In this document: positions 42,947-51,500 of the stretch, piece after piece
Position numbering within the stretch: position 1 is the first letter of the stretch
How the letters are laid out: every line of letters starts with the position of its first letter
NCBI RefSeq assembly: GCF_002564105.1
Contig: NZ_PDBX01000001.1
Location: forward strand, 5,022,001-5,086,000
Direction of reading: 5' to 3'
DNA length: 64,000 nt
DNA from: Collimonas sp. PA-H2
GTDB lineage: Bacteria; Pseudomonadota; Gammaproteobacteria; Burkholderiales; Burkholderiaceae_D
Notes under the pieces: model-generated
Seen by the model: the letters and a program-made list of their open reading frames with translations, nothing else
Told to the model about the DNA's origin: nothing
Database searches by the model: none
Program-made: the position numbers and the translations under genes

Positions 42947-43726
42947 TTAAAATGCATGCCGCCATTGCAGCCCAAAAGGCAGCACCGGCGGTGCAAACAC
43001 AAAATGCAAAACACGTCTCCTGCTATGGCCGGACGCTTTAGACGATGCATGCAGCAGCAGCGGTTTCATGAGCATTGCACCGCCACGTTCGACCGCACAC
43101 AATGTTTCCCCGACCCGATCGCGTTCAGCTAATGCAGCGTGGCTATCAAGCCGGCCAGCTTTGTGGGACGCTCGGACGACACGCAGCGGTCCATCGTCCA
43201 GCCCGCACTCATCAATATGAAACCGAACCGCGACCATCTCGTGAAGAAAGCTATCGGGCGGCTGGACGAAAATGGATCCTTCTTTTTCAGTCCATCCTGT
43301 CAGTGCCGGGTGTTTGATTTTTTCTCGGACCGCTATACCGAGATCTTGATGAACGGGGACGAGCCAGTTCTGATTTTTCGATTTTTCAAACAGATTGCAC
43401 TGTACGGCGACGGCCGCAGCCGAAAGAAACGGCGCAATCCGCTGATGCCCGCGAATCAGCTTGGCTAAGTCCACGCACCATGAATGTTCCATCAAATTTC
43501 TGCTTCCGATGCTGTCCTGTTTGAGTTGTGGAATAATATTTTCGAGCCGAGGACCGAGCTCATGCCCAAAAAGCGGGCCGGTGATCAGAAACCCGTCGTC
43601 GTCAAGTTTGTTCGCAGTCATGCCAATGTTGTCAAATGCCGAGCAGGCGATATTATCCGGTTTTGCAGACTTCATAGATGTCGTTCGTGGCAGCTGTGAG
43701 CAAGCAGTCATTGTCTGCCGCCTCAT
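42947..43726 (-). CDS. Phytanoyl-CoA dioxygenase (PhyH)-family protein
   Basis: This 259-residue protein has the features of Fe(II)/2-oxoglutarate oxygenases of the PhyH family: LDDDGFLITGPLF at the start of the fold, the iron ligands His-x-Asp in VPVHQDLG, the distal His in LLLHASSKA and the 2-oxoglutarate-binding Arg in RRRVLHFVF. Substrate is unknown; family members hydroxylate small molecules such as amino acids, acyl-CoAs or natural products. The start is uncertain: ATGs at 43726, 43675 and 43621 all lack good ribosome sites. It stands alone between the ytf operon (convergent) and a lipoprotein gene. Confidence 0.78.
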   Translation of the reverse strand: MRRQTMTACSQLPRTTSMKSAKPDNIACSAFDNIGMTANKLDDDGFLITGPLFGHELGPRLENIIPQLKQDSIGSRNLMEHSWCVDLAKLIRGHQRIAPFLSAAAVAVQCNLFEKSKNQNWLVPVHQDLGIAVREKIKHPALTGWTEKEGSIFVQPPDSFLHEMVAVRFHIDECGLDDGPLRVVRASHKAGRLDSHAALAERDRVGETLCAVERGGAMLMKPLLLHASSKASGHSRRRVLHFVFAPPVLPFGLQWRHAF

Positions 43727-43786
43727 GTTCCGACTCTAGTGGCAACAATAATGGCAACTGCGGCAAGCGGCAACGAGCATCTCGGC

Positions 43787-44215
43787 CTATTGGTAATCTG
43801 GGACAAATCGCTGGACGGTGGTGCGGAAGGAGCTGCCTTCCGTTTGAATGCGGTAGAAATAGGTTTTATCGGCCTTGAGGTCTTGATTTAACGCGTTCAG
43901 CGAGCGGGTATTGAGTCCGTCGGTCGGAGTGGCGCCGAAAACATGCTCGCCTGGCGCGAGCATGAATTCTATTTTTTCACCCGGGTTTAGCGAGGCGGCC
44001 TTTTTACCGTCGATGTACAGGTGCTGATACGCGCTCGCGCCAGAGAAGCCGGCATCCCTCACAAATATCGCGCGGGCATTATTCGCCAGCGGCAATGCGT
44101 CGGCACGGAATACTCGCTCCATCGGCACAGAACGTGCATTGTTGATCGGAGCTGGCGACATGGCGCAACCGCCAGCTGAAACGATCATGGCGAATGCGAA
44201 CAGTACATTTTTCAT
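43787..44215 (-). CDS. Small lipoprotein, DUF2846-like
   Basis: This 142-residue protein has a signal peptide with a probable lipobox (IVSAGGC), so it would be a lipoprotein. The mature part contains FVRDAGFSGASAYQHLYIDGKKAASLNPGEKIEFMLAPGEHVFG with separated beta strands typical of DUF2846-type domains. Function is unknown. I chose the ATG at 44215 (GGGA upstream); an ATG at 44230 is in frame. Confidence 0.75.
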   Translation of the reverse strand: MKNVLFAFAMIVSAGGCAMSPAPINNARSVPMERVFRADALPLANNARAIFVRDAGFSGASAYQHLYIDGKKAASLNPGEKIEFMLAPGEHVFGATPTDGLNTRSLNALNQDLKADKTYFYRIQTEGSSFRTTVQRFVPDYQ

Positions 44216-44335
44216 TTTTGTCCCAAGCATTTGATTGTCAAAAGGAAATCAGTAGCATAGCGGATACTACAAGATAGCTCTGGCAAGGCGAAGCAAATCG
44301 ATGCCTGTCTTTGAAAATTGTCCCTATATGCCGAG

Positions 44336-44548
44336 TCAGCTGTAGTAGTAAGGTTTGGTCGGCACAGTATCCTCGCTGGCCTTTTTTTGTTCGTCCAGGT
44401 TAACCTCGCGATCCCAGAGTATGTGCCAGCCCCGGCTTTGTTCGTCGACCACCTCTGGGTGCTCCGCCAGAAAATTGTTCAGGAATTGCGTGATTTCCGA
44501 GACATAGCCGTCATGACCTACTGTGTAATCTTTTCGTTTGATAAACAT
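44336..44548 (-). CDS. DUF3460 family protein
   Basis: This 70-residue protein contains YVSEITQFLNNFLAEHPEVVDEQSRGWHILWD and a C terminus ending in tyrosines, matching DUF3460, a short family found mainly in Burkholderiales. It looks helical and soluble. The ATG at 44548 has a strong ribosome site (CGGAGG). Function is unknown. Confidence 0.8.
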   Translation of the reverse strand: MFIKRKDYTVGHDGYVSEITQFLNNFLAEHPEVVDEQSRGWHILWDREVNLDEQKKASEDTVPTKPYYYS

Positions 44549-44830
44549 ATGGCCTCCGGTCCTGATAACTTTTGGACTGCCAGGCGCGCCTTGAGTTTCC
44601 AGGCTTTTCAATGACTTAAGCGATATGCCGTCTAAGCGCCTTAGTCGAGCATTCTGAATGTCGTCGACATCGATAGCGGTAGTTCCGCTGAATTACCGCG
44701 GTTGGAGGAAGCTCTAGGAAGTTCCTTCTCAAACGTGCTCCCGTTACCCTAGCTACAAGTTTTTAGCCGATTGTGGATGCTCGTGATGCAGGAGAGGATT
44801 TTGCGGGGAAGATCCCGAATCGCGGAAATG

Positions 44831-44861
44831 AAAAAAGGCCCCATCGCTGAGAGCCTTTTAG
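44831..44861 (-). terminator. Terminator behind tRNA-Leu(TAA)
   Basis: On the minus strand AAAAGGCTCTC is followed by a loop and GGGGCCTTTTTT, so an AAAGGC/GCCTTT stem ends in six T residues. It lies just past the tRNA 3' end. Confidence 0.7.
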
Positions 44862-44865
44862 TAAT

Positions 44866-44952
44866 TGGTGCCCGAGGCCGGACTTGAACCGGCACACCCT
44901 TACGAGCGAGAGATTTTAAGTCTCTTGTGTCTACCGATTTCACCACTCGGGC
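44866..44952 (-). tRNA. tRNA-Leu(TAA)
   Basis: On the minus strand this class II tRNA has acceptor GCCCGAG/CTCGGGC, anticodon arm GAGAC-TTAAAAT-CTC with anticodon TAA, a long variable arm and T loop GTTCAAGTC, and ends ACCA. It reads UUA and, by wobble, UUG. Confidence 0.95.
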
Positions 44953-45093
44953 AAGTTTGCGGGTTTGCATGAAAACCGCAAAAAGTATCGACAGAAACGG
45001 CCTGCGATACTGGGCAGGGCCGAATTTTAACAGGTTCTCCCTGCTAAGGCCATCTTCTCGTAAGCAGTTGCTTTTGACAATAAATTTAACTGC

Positions 45094-45633
45094 CTAGGCG
45101 GAGAAACTGACTTCAGCCGTCGCCACCGCTGTGATTTTCGGACCAAAACTGTCGACGTTCTGCAATGTCGCATTTTCATGCGTGCGTATCTGCAATCCTG
45201 TGGCATGCGGCTTGTCGTGGGTGGTGTGGGCATCGGACACCAGGATTACTGGGTATCCCAGCGCGGCAGCGCGCCGGACGGTGGTGTCGACACAAAATTC
45301 CGAGGCATAGCCGCAAATCACCAGGCGATCGATGTTCCATGAGATCAGCAGATCCTGCAACTCGGTACGGAGGAAGGAATCGCTGGTCTTCTTGCGCAGC
45401 TTGGTGTCGCTGCCTTTTACCTGTAAGCCAGCTTGCAGTTGCCAGCCCGGGGAATTGTACTCAAGCGGACTGGCGGGCTCCTCATGCTGGATAAAAACCA
45501 CCGGAGCGCCGGCGGAGCGCGCCTTGGCGGCGAGCGCGTTGATGCGCTCGACCACCGCATCGGCTTCAAACGGCCGCCTGGCGCCTTCAAAAAGATCGTG
45601 CTGGACATCGATGATTAACAGAGCGGATTTCAT
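45094..45633 (-). CDS. Isochorismatase-family cysteine hydrolase
   Basis: This 179-residue protein begins ALLIIDVQHDLFEG, with the catalytic Asp, and has the nucleophile Cys in VICGYASEFCVDTTVRRAAALGY. A Lys of the triad lies in the KLRKKTSDSF region. These hydrolases act on isochorismate, nicotinamide or other amides; the substrate here cannot be assigned. The ATG at 45633 has AGGAC upstream. Confidence 0.86.
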   Translation of the reverse strand: MKSALLIIDVQHDLFEGARRPFEADAVVERINALAAKARSAGAPVVFIQHEEPASPLEYNSPGWQLQAGLQVKGSDTKLRKKTSDSFLRTELQDLLISWNIDRLVICGYASEFCVDTTVRRAAALGYPVILVSDAHTTHDKPHATGLQIRTHENATLQNVDSFGPKITAVATAEVSFSA

Positions 45634-45727
45634 ATTGTCCTGCTGATGAAAGACGGATGATTCCGTCACATTTTCATTGAGCGGCATCCGCCTGGGTGGA
45701 AGGCGGGCGCCGTTGTTCGCCTGATTT

Positions 45728-46078
45728 TCAGGTTTCCGGCAGTGCCTGGCTGGCCGGTGCTGAACCGAATCTGTTCGGTTCTTTCGGTTCCTGAATCAGG
45801 AAGTAGATTTCGATGATCCAGCCCAGGACCGGGACAAACCCCAGCAACTGCCACCAGCCCGTACGATCCGTATCGTGTAAGCGGCGTGCTGCCACAGCGA
45901 TGGAAGGCAGCAGCGTGGCGAGAGAAAAAAGCCCGCTCAGTTTATTGCTGACTACGCCTGTGGCAACCGTACCCAGCACAAGAAAAAGCATGAACCACCA
46001 GTATTCGGAGCGCGATGCTCTGCCGTTGAAATCGACATACTTGGAAAAGCAGACCTTGATTGATTCTGTGAACGTCAT
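45728..46078 (-). CDS. DUF805 inner-membrane protein
   Basis: This 116-residue protein starts with VDFNGRASRSEYWWF, the DUF805 hallmark, followed by three to four transmembrane segments and the RRLHDTDRTGWW loop. It ends with a short cytoplasmic tail. Family function is unknown. The ribosome site GGGGGATAA lies before the ATG. An unrelated palindrome CGGTAAGGTTACCG lies 72 bases upstream. Confidence 0.88.
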   Translation of the reverse strand: MTFTESIKVCFSKYVDFNGRASRSEYWWFMLFLVLGTVATGVVSNKLSGLFSLATLLPSIAVAARRLHDTDRTGWWQLLGFVPVLGWIIEIYFLIQEPKEPNRFGSAPASQALPET

Positions 46079-46493
46079 GTTTATCCCCCTGAAGTTGTGC
46101 CTGCATGGACGAGGGCTCCGTTTGTGACGGTGCCGATGCCCATGCAGTTCGGTAAGGTTACCGGGAGGTAATAATAACAAAAGCTGCCGCAATTCTCGTA
46201 AAAAGTTGGTTGATCGTAAATTTGGCGGTCTCGTCATATTTCATCCATTCCCCTCGCCAAGACTTCTCCCACGCCATCTGCTGTGTGTGGTTATCTGGCT
46301 GCATAAATGTATCCATGTAGAAATATTTCTATGAAGTAATGAAATGTAAGAAAAAGGCGCGCATACTTTAATTGCCGAAGAGAAACAATAAGACTTATTA
46401 CTATAGATGCACGACTGAGTATGTGAATGCAGCAGGCCGATATGCCGATCGCTGATCGGGTTGAAGTTAATGCACATATATGTGGGAGGCGTT
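46079..46493. other. 415-base intergenic region between DUF805 and the subtilase autotransporter
   Basis: No gene is evident. The stretch is AT-rich relative to its neighbours and contains three short exact palindromes: CGGTAAGGTTACCG at 46150-46163, TAGAAATATTTCTA at 46318-46331 and AATAAGACTTATT at 46387-46399. It must hold the divergent promoters of both flanking genes. Confidence 0.6.
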
Positions 46494-49373
46494 ATGGGAA
46501 AAGAATTGTCTCGCCAGAATTCGCTATCGATCATCTCCATTGCTGTATTGATAATGATTTCAGGTTGCGGCGGAGGCGGGGGAGGCAGCAGCAACCCGAA
46601 TCCGGTCGCTACTCCCGTACCCAGCGTCCCGCCTGCTCCAAGTCCCGCACCAGCCCCTGCTCCTACCCCTACCCCGCCCGGCAATACCAGCTCTGTAACT
46701 CCACCGCCTGTCGCGCCGCCTCCGGCCATGCTGAATGTACTTGACCCCAGCAATGTCGCTGCTGCCCGCGCGCAGGGAATAACTGGCGCAGGCGTTACCG
46801 TAGGGGTGATCGATACTGATTTCGATGTCAGCAATCCGCAGTTTGCCGGACGCATCAGCAAGACGGTGTATAACGCCAGCGGCGCGGACGGCAATATGCA
46901 CGGTACTGAAGTGGTGGAAGTCCTGGCCGGCAACACCCTGGGCGTGGCCTCCGCTGTGCGGATACAGGCGGCCGCAGCCGGCACCACGGATAACAACGTG
47001 CTGTTCAACAGTCAGATGTACCAGGACATGTTCGCCAAGGGCGTACGGATTTTCAACCAGTCCAGCGGCATCAGCAGCAGCGGCGCGACAGTCGGCCAGG
47101 CGCTGGCCTTGCACGCCATGTACCAGCCGCTGGTGGCGCAGCAGGGTTTGTTCGTCTGGTCCACCGGCAACGATAGCGGCGCGCAGCCGAATCTGAACGC
47201 CAGCCTGCCCAAGCTTTTTCCAGATCTGCAAGCCGGCTGGCTGGCCGTGACGGCCGTCAATGCCGCTGGCGGCAGCAACGGCTACAGCGCCAGCGATACG
47301 GTGCCGGGCATGATTTCCAGCTACGCCAACCGCTGCGGCGTCGCCGCCAACTGGTGCCTGGCGGCGCCCGGCGATTTCATTTCCAGCAGCGGCGGCCGCG
47401 TCTTCGGCACCTCCTTTGCCGCACCTGCCGTGACCGGGGCGGCGGCGCTGGTGCAGCAAGCCTATCCCTGGATGAATGCCGACCTGATCCGCCAGACCAT
47501 CCTCTCCACCGCCACCGACATGCACGATACCGCCACCTATGGCTGGGGCTTGCTGAACGCCAGCAAGGCGGTCAACGGCCCGGCATTGTTCGCCCAGAGC
47601 CTGGCGCTGGGGGCCAACGTCAATGTGCAGTTCGACAGCGCCTCTTCTGTATTCAAGAACGATATCGGCGGCGATGCCGGCCTCAACAAGAGCGGCAGCG
47701 GCCAACTGACCCTGGCCGGCAACAATACCTATCTGGGCGACAGCAATGTCCTGGGCGGCAGCCTGAACATCACCGGCGCGGTTGCCTCCAATGTGAATAT
47801 CGGCAGCCTGGGCCGGCTGGCCGGCGCCGGCGGCGCCGTGCATGGCAATGTCAGCAACAGCGGCCGCCTCGACAACAGCGGCGCCGGCCTGACGATTGGC
47901 GGCAACTATGTCGCCACGCCAAACGCCATACTGGCCAACCAGCTCAACAGCACGCTGACGGTAGGCGGTGCGGCCATCCTCGGCAACTCGCACCTGATCG
48001 CCACCACGCCGGCCGGCAGCAGCGATCCGTCCGGCTATGTGACGCAGCAGACGGGCGTTGCCGGTAAGGTGCTTACCGCCGCCGGCGGCGTCAGCGGCCA
48101 GTTCGGCACGCTCAGTTTTGAAGCCGACGGCGTCAGCTTTACACCGGGCGTATTCATCGTGGCCAACTTGTCGTACCAGGCCAAGGAAGTCGATCTGCTC
48201 ATCAGCCGCACCAATGTCGCCACCATGGCGGCGCACGCCTTCGCCGGTGACGCCACCCGCAACAATGCCGCAGTGGCCTTGGAGAGCGGCTTGCAGGCTG
48301 CCGACCGGATGGTCGCCAGCGGCAATGTCAGTGGCGTGAACGGCCAATTCCTGGCCAGCGCCGCCGCCGTGCAGAAGAGCGCCAGCGTGGCGGTCGCGGG
48401 GCAGGTGCTGGACAGCCTGTCGGGCCAGATCCACGCCTCGGCGCAAGCCTTGACCTTCCAGCAATCGCAGGCCATCAACCGCGACCTGGCCAATCGTTTG
48501 TCGCTGCTGGGTAACCAGCCCGGCGGGCATGACGGCACAGGCCTGTGGGTAAGCGCCATCGGCGCCTCCGGCAAGCTGAGCCAGAGCGGTTACGCCAGCG
48601 GCGATACTTCCCTGTGGGGCGGCCAGTTCGGCGTCGATACCCGGCTGGGCGCCAACACCATCGTCGGTGCTGCCATCGCCTATTCGGACAGCAAGGCCAG
48701 CTTTGACCGGCTCGGCGGGCAATCGAAAAGTCGCGATACCGGCGTTTCGCTATACGGCCGCCAGGCGTTTGGCGAACAGGGCTGGTATATCTCGGGACGG
48801 GCCGGCGTAGCGACAGTCGACAGCACGGTGACGCGGGAAGCGCTGATCGGCAGCAGCACGCAGCACCTGAGCGCCGAGCATACCGACAGCCTATGGTCGG
48901 CCTATGCCGAAAGCGGCTATGTCTTGCCCTTATCCGGCAGCAGCCGGCTGACACCCTATGCCGGCCTCGCCTATGACCGCCTCAAGCGCGGCGGCTTTAC
49001 CGAAAACGGCGGCGTGTTCGGCCTGAGCGCGGATAGCAGGGCGTACCGGCAGACGGCGGGCATCCTCGGCGTGCGCGGCGACACCAGCTTCCAGTGGGCG
49101 GGCGGCAGCAGCGTGCTGCAAGCTTACGCGGCCTGGCAGCATGCCTTCAACGACGGCAATCTGGACTTCAACGCGGCTTATGTAGGCGCGCCGGCGGCGG
49201 GTTTTACGGTGCAGGGGATAGGTTTGGCGCGCAGCAGCGGCTGGCTCGGACTGGGCTTGAATACGGCGGTGGACCAGCGCTGGGGTTGGTACTTCAACTA
49301 CGATGCGCAGCTGGGCGGCGGCGGCTTGCGCAATAGTGTGTTTACGCTGGGTTTGCGTTTTGCTCTGGATTGA
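46494..49373 (+). CDS. Subtilisin-like autotransporter protease with lipobox
   Basis: This 959-residue protein begins with a lipoprotein signal (IMISGC, Cys25), a Gly run and a Pro/Ala-rich linker (37-80). An S8 protease domain follows (about 85-370) with Asp107 in VGVIDTDFD, His136 in MHGTEV, oxyanion Asn226 in STGND and Ser307 in GTSFAAP. A passenger-repeat segment (GSGQLTLAGNNTYLGDS) leads to an autotransporter beta barrel (about 690-959, ending in FALD). The pattern resembles NalP, a lipidated surface subtilase that sheds other proteins. ATG at 46494 has GGGAGG upstream. Confidence 0.92.
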   Translation: MGKELSRQNSLSIISIAVLIMISGCGGGGGGSSNPNPVATPVPSVPPAPSPAPAPAPTPTPPGNTSSVTPPPVAPPPAMLNVLDPSNVAAARAQGITGAGVTVGVIDTDFDVSNPQFAGRISKTVYNASGADGNMHGTEVVEVLAGNTLGVASAVRIQAAAAGTTDNNVLFNSQMYQDMFAKGVRIFNQSSGISSSGATVGQALALHAMYQPLVAQQGLFVWSTGNDSGAQPNLNASLPKLFPDLQAGWLAVTAVNAAGGSNGYSASDTVPGMISSYANRCGVAANWCLAAPGDFISSSGGRVFGTSFAAPAVTGAAALVQQAYPWMNADLIRQTILSTATDMHDTATYGWGLLNASKAVNGPALFAQSLALGANVNVQFDSASSVFKNDIGGDAGLNKSGSGQLTLAGNNTYLGDSNVLGGSLNITGAVASNVNIGSLGRLAGAGGAVHGNVSNSGRLDNSGAGLTIGGNYVATPNAILANQLNSTLTVGGAAILGNSHLIATTPAGSSDPSGYVTQQTGVAGKVLTAAGGVSGQFGTLSFEADGVSFTPGVFIVANLSYQAKEVDLLISRTNVATMAAHAFAGDATRNNAAVALESGLQAADRMVASGNVSGVNGQFLASAAAVQKSASVAVAGQVLDSLSGQIHASAQALTFQQSQAINRDLANRLSLLGNQPGGHDGTGLWVSAIGASGKLSQSGYASGDTSLWGGQFGVDTRLGANTIVGAAIAYSDSKASFDRLGGQSKSRDTGVSLYGRQAFGEQGWYISGRAGVATVDSTVTREALIGSSTQHLSAEHTDSLWSAYAESGYVLPLSGSSRLTPYAGLAYDRLKRGGFTENGGVFGLSADSRAYRQTAGILGVRGDTSFQWAGGSSVLQAYAAWQHAFNDGNLDFNAAYVGAPAAGFTVQGIGLARSSGWLGLGLNTAVDQRWGWYFNYDAQLGGGGLRNSVFTLGLRFALD

Positions 49374-49450
49374 TGCGAGCGGCGGTTGCGGTCGACGGCT
49401 TGTGATCTGGCCGTCAATGGCAACCGCCTGATGTCAATCGCGGCTGGCAA

Positions 49451-49699
49451 TCACATATCGCTGGCGGCGGATGCTTCTTCAACTGCCGGCGTCATTGCCG
49501 GCGCTTCATCTGTCGTCGCCGAGGAGGTTTTCATGACGCGCTTCTTGCCCATCAGGCCCAGGTCCGCGCCGGTAATGCCGTATTCCTGCATCTTGGTTTT
49601 AATTTCGGTAATCACGTCAGCGATTTCGGCCTGACGCAATTCTTCTGCCTGTTTCCTCAATTGCTCGATTTGTGCTTGCAGTTCTTTGTAGGTCGTCAT
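49451..49699 (-). CDS. H-NS-like protein without the DNA-binding domain
   Basis: This 82-residue protein matches the N-terminal oligomerisation part of betaproteobacterial H-NS-like proteins (YKELQAQIEQLRKQAEELRQAEIADVI, 4-30; EYGITGADLG, 39-48). A short basic stretch (GKKRVMK) and an acidic tail follow, and the protein stops before the usual C-terminal GRGxxPxW DNA-binding domain. Reading past the stop shows no such domain in any frame, so this is not a recent frameshift. It might bind full-length H-NS proteins and modulate them, like H-NST or Hha-type antagonists. Confidence 0.75.
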   Translation of the reverse strand: MTTYKELQAQIEQLRKQAEELRQAEIADVITEIKTKMQEYGITGADLGLMGKKRVMKTSSATTDEAPAMTPAVEEASAASDM

Positions 49700-49931
49700 T
49701 TCTATTGCTTTCTTTCTGCGTTTTGGACGAGCAAGTATACCGTAAGCGGAGCGCGGCATGAAACGTCAGCCGGCGCCCGATTTTTCCCGTATTTTTTGAT
49801 TTCTGATACATGCTGTTGCAAACATTACTGAATTGTATCGACCATTCGGTTGCCGCAAACTATATTGAATACAGGGAGACACTGTTGTGGCGCCGCCTGG
49901 GGCGGCGGCATGGGAAGTGAGAGGTCTTGCT

Positions 49932-50354
49932 ATGAAAAGGTTTTTGATTTTTTGCTTGGTCACGCTTGCGCTGATATTATTCGGCGCCGCCGGCCCGGCG
50001 TTTGCCCGCGACGGTGACGGCATCCATGGTGGTGGCGCCCACGGCAGCGGCCAATTTCATGGCGGCTTCCATGGCAATAATGGCGGCCAATTTCATGGCA
50101 ACGGCCCGCAAGCGCGTCACGGATTCCATAGGTTCAGGGATTTCCATGGCCGCGCCGTGATAGTGATCGGCGGCCCGTTCTTCTGGGGGCCTTACTACTA
50201 CGATTCGGCGCTTTACCCGATGGGCACTGTCTATACCGCGCCTGACGGCAACTACAGCTACTATTGCAACGATCCGGCCGGCTACTATCCTGAGGTTTCC
50301 AGTTGCCCGAGCGGCTGGTTGCGCGTGGTTCCGGGAGACCCTCCAGGCTATTGA
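49932..50354 (+). CDS. Exported Gly/His-rich small protein
   Basis: This 140-residue precursor has a signal peptide cleaved near AFA (about residue 25). Then comes a Gly/His-rich segment with repeated GGQFHG and GFHGN units (about 28-65) and a C-terminal part with YYYD, YYCNDPAGYYPEVSSCPSGW. The two C-terminal cysteines could form a disulphide. Exported proteins with this tyrosine- and PSGW-containing tail are common in Burkholderiales, without known function. His residues could bind metal. GAGAGG precedes the ATG, and a terminator follows. Confidence 0.75.
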   Translation: MKRFLIFCLVTLALILFGAAGPAFARDGDGIHGGGAHGSGQFHGGFHGNNGGQFHGNGPQARHGFHRFRDFHGRAVIVIGGPFFWGPYYYDSALYPMGTVYTAPDGNYSYYCNDPAGYYPEVSSCPSGWLRVVPGDPPGY

Positions 50355-50391
50355 CGATCGGCGGCTGCCTTGAGCGCCATTGAGCAAACAA

Positions 50392-50423
50392 ACGCTATCC
50401 AAAAACCGGGTAGCGTTTTTTTT
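50392..50423 (+). terminator. Intrinsic terminator
   Basis: ACGCTA (50392-50397) pairs with TAGCGT (50411-50416), and the T-run continues to 50423. It lies 38 bases after the Gly/His-rich gene. Confidence 0.8.
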
Positions 50424-50536
50424 GTGCGCCCCGGCAGAAAGCGTCAGCCGATTTCTCAGCGCGTATCTTGCTGCCGGCTAACATGGCAGGTAACATGAAG
50501 CTCTGAATAACCAGACCTTCTATCCCGGAGAAATAC

Positions 50537-50851
50537 ATGTCAGTTCATATGATTGAAGCAGTGCGTTTTAATGTCGAAGGCGACCGGGTTGAGGAAGTGC
50601 GCTGGGGACGGGCCAAGCCGCAGGACGACGGCTCTATCGGCTGGGAACACAAGACCTCGGAGCAGGACGTCAGCCTGGTGGTCGACGCGCTGCATTTCGG
50701 CGACGAAGTGGCGACGGCATTTTCCGTGGATGGCAAGATTGTGCGTGGTCCCAGCATCGCATTGGTTATCTATGAACACGGTATCGAAGGCATCGGCATA
50801 GCGGAGCGCGACGCCTCCGGCCGTACCCTGGCCGATTTGCCGCGCTTTTAG
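50537..50851 (+). CDS. Unrecognised small soluble protein
   Basis: This 104-residue protein has no signal peptide or membrane segment. Its sequence (IEAVRFNVEGDRVEEVRWGRA, then VDALHFGDEVATAFSVDG and GIGIAERDASGRTLADLPRF) suggests a compact alpha/beta fold. The ATG at 50537 has GGAG upstream. I do not recognise the family; it may be a conserved Burkholderiales protein. It is followed convergently by a secreted protein. Confidence 0.7.
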   Translation: MSVHMIEAVRFNVEGDRVEEVRWGRAKPQDDGSIGWEHKTSEQDVSLVVDALHFGDEVATAFSVDGKIVRGPSIALVIYEHGIEGIGIAERDASGRTLADLPRF

Positions 50852-50867
50852 CCCCTGCCTGGCAGCA

Positions 50868-51221
50868 TCAGAAGCTGTTGGATGACGCCGTACCCTGGCT
50901 TGTGCCGGTATTGATCGGGTTGCCGCCGGCCGGTTCGCCGCGGTTTTCACGCCACTGCTGGCGCTGCCATTCGAGTTCGCTCCACTGATCTGTGCGCCGT
51001 GTTGCCCATTCGTTGCGTTCACGCCAGACCGGCGCTATTCTCACCGCCGGCGGCGCCATGAATAATGGCTGCGCATGTATGTCTCCGCCGTATAGCGGAG
51101 GCGGGGCAAACAGCGGCGCCTGGCCCGCAATCGGCTGGCCGGTGCCGTTATCGGCAATGGCCTGGCCGGGCATGCCGGCCGAGATCCCACCCAAGAGTAG
51201 TACCAGCATCAATTTTTCCAT
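50868..51221 (-). CDS. Small exported protein of unknown function
   Basis: This 117-residue precursor has a signal peptide (LMLVLLLGGISAGMPGQAIA). The mature part has a Pro/Ala-rich half (GQAPLFAPPPLYGG) and a helical, Trp/Arg-rich half (WRERNEWATRRTDQWSELEWQRQQWRE), ending Ser/Asn-rich. A good ribosome site (GGAGG) precedes the ATG. No family is recognised. Confidence 0.68.
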   Translation of the reverse strand: MEKLMLVLLLGGISAGMPGQAIADNGTGQPIAGQAPLFAPPPLYGGDIHAQPLFMAPPAVRIAPVWRERNEWATRRTDQWSELEWQRQQWRENRGEPAGGNPINTGTSQGTASSNSF

Positions 51222-51500
51222 ATAACCCTCCGCTTGGCCAGCCTGCATGAAAAAAGCTGACGGTAAAGTGTTGCGACTAAATCTTCAGGATTTCATTCTA
51301 GGAAACAAAGCGGCCCTAAGCTAATAGAGAATCGCTTGCTGGCGGGCTTTCTCCACATCTTTGGCAATCGCCTGCATTGATTAGTTGCTGGTGGTAATGT
51401 TTATCGTCTGTTGTCTGTGAAAATTGTTTTGAGGCATCAATAATTGCAGGTTTTTTTCCAGGAATAATCTTCCGGCACGATTTCATATAGGAGAGATTGA

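Noticed and set aside
46560..48722. A 720-codon open frame antisense to the subtilase autotransporter
   Set aside because: It mirrors codon bias of the GC-rich sense gene, has no domain, signal or ribosome site, and lies fully inside a well-supported gene.
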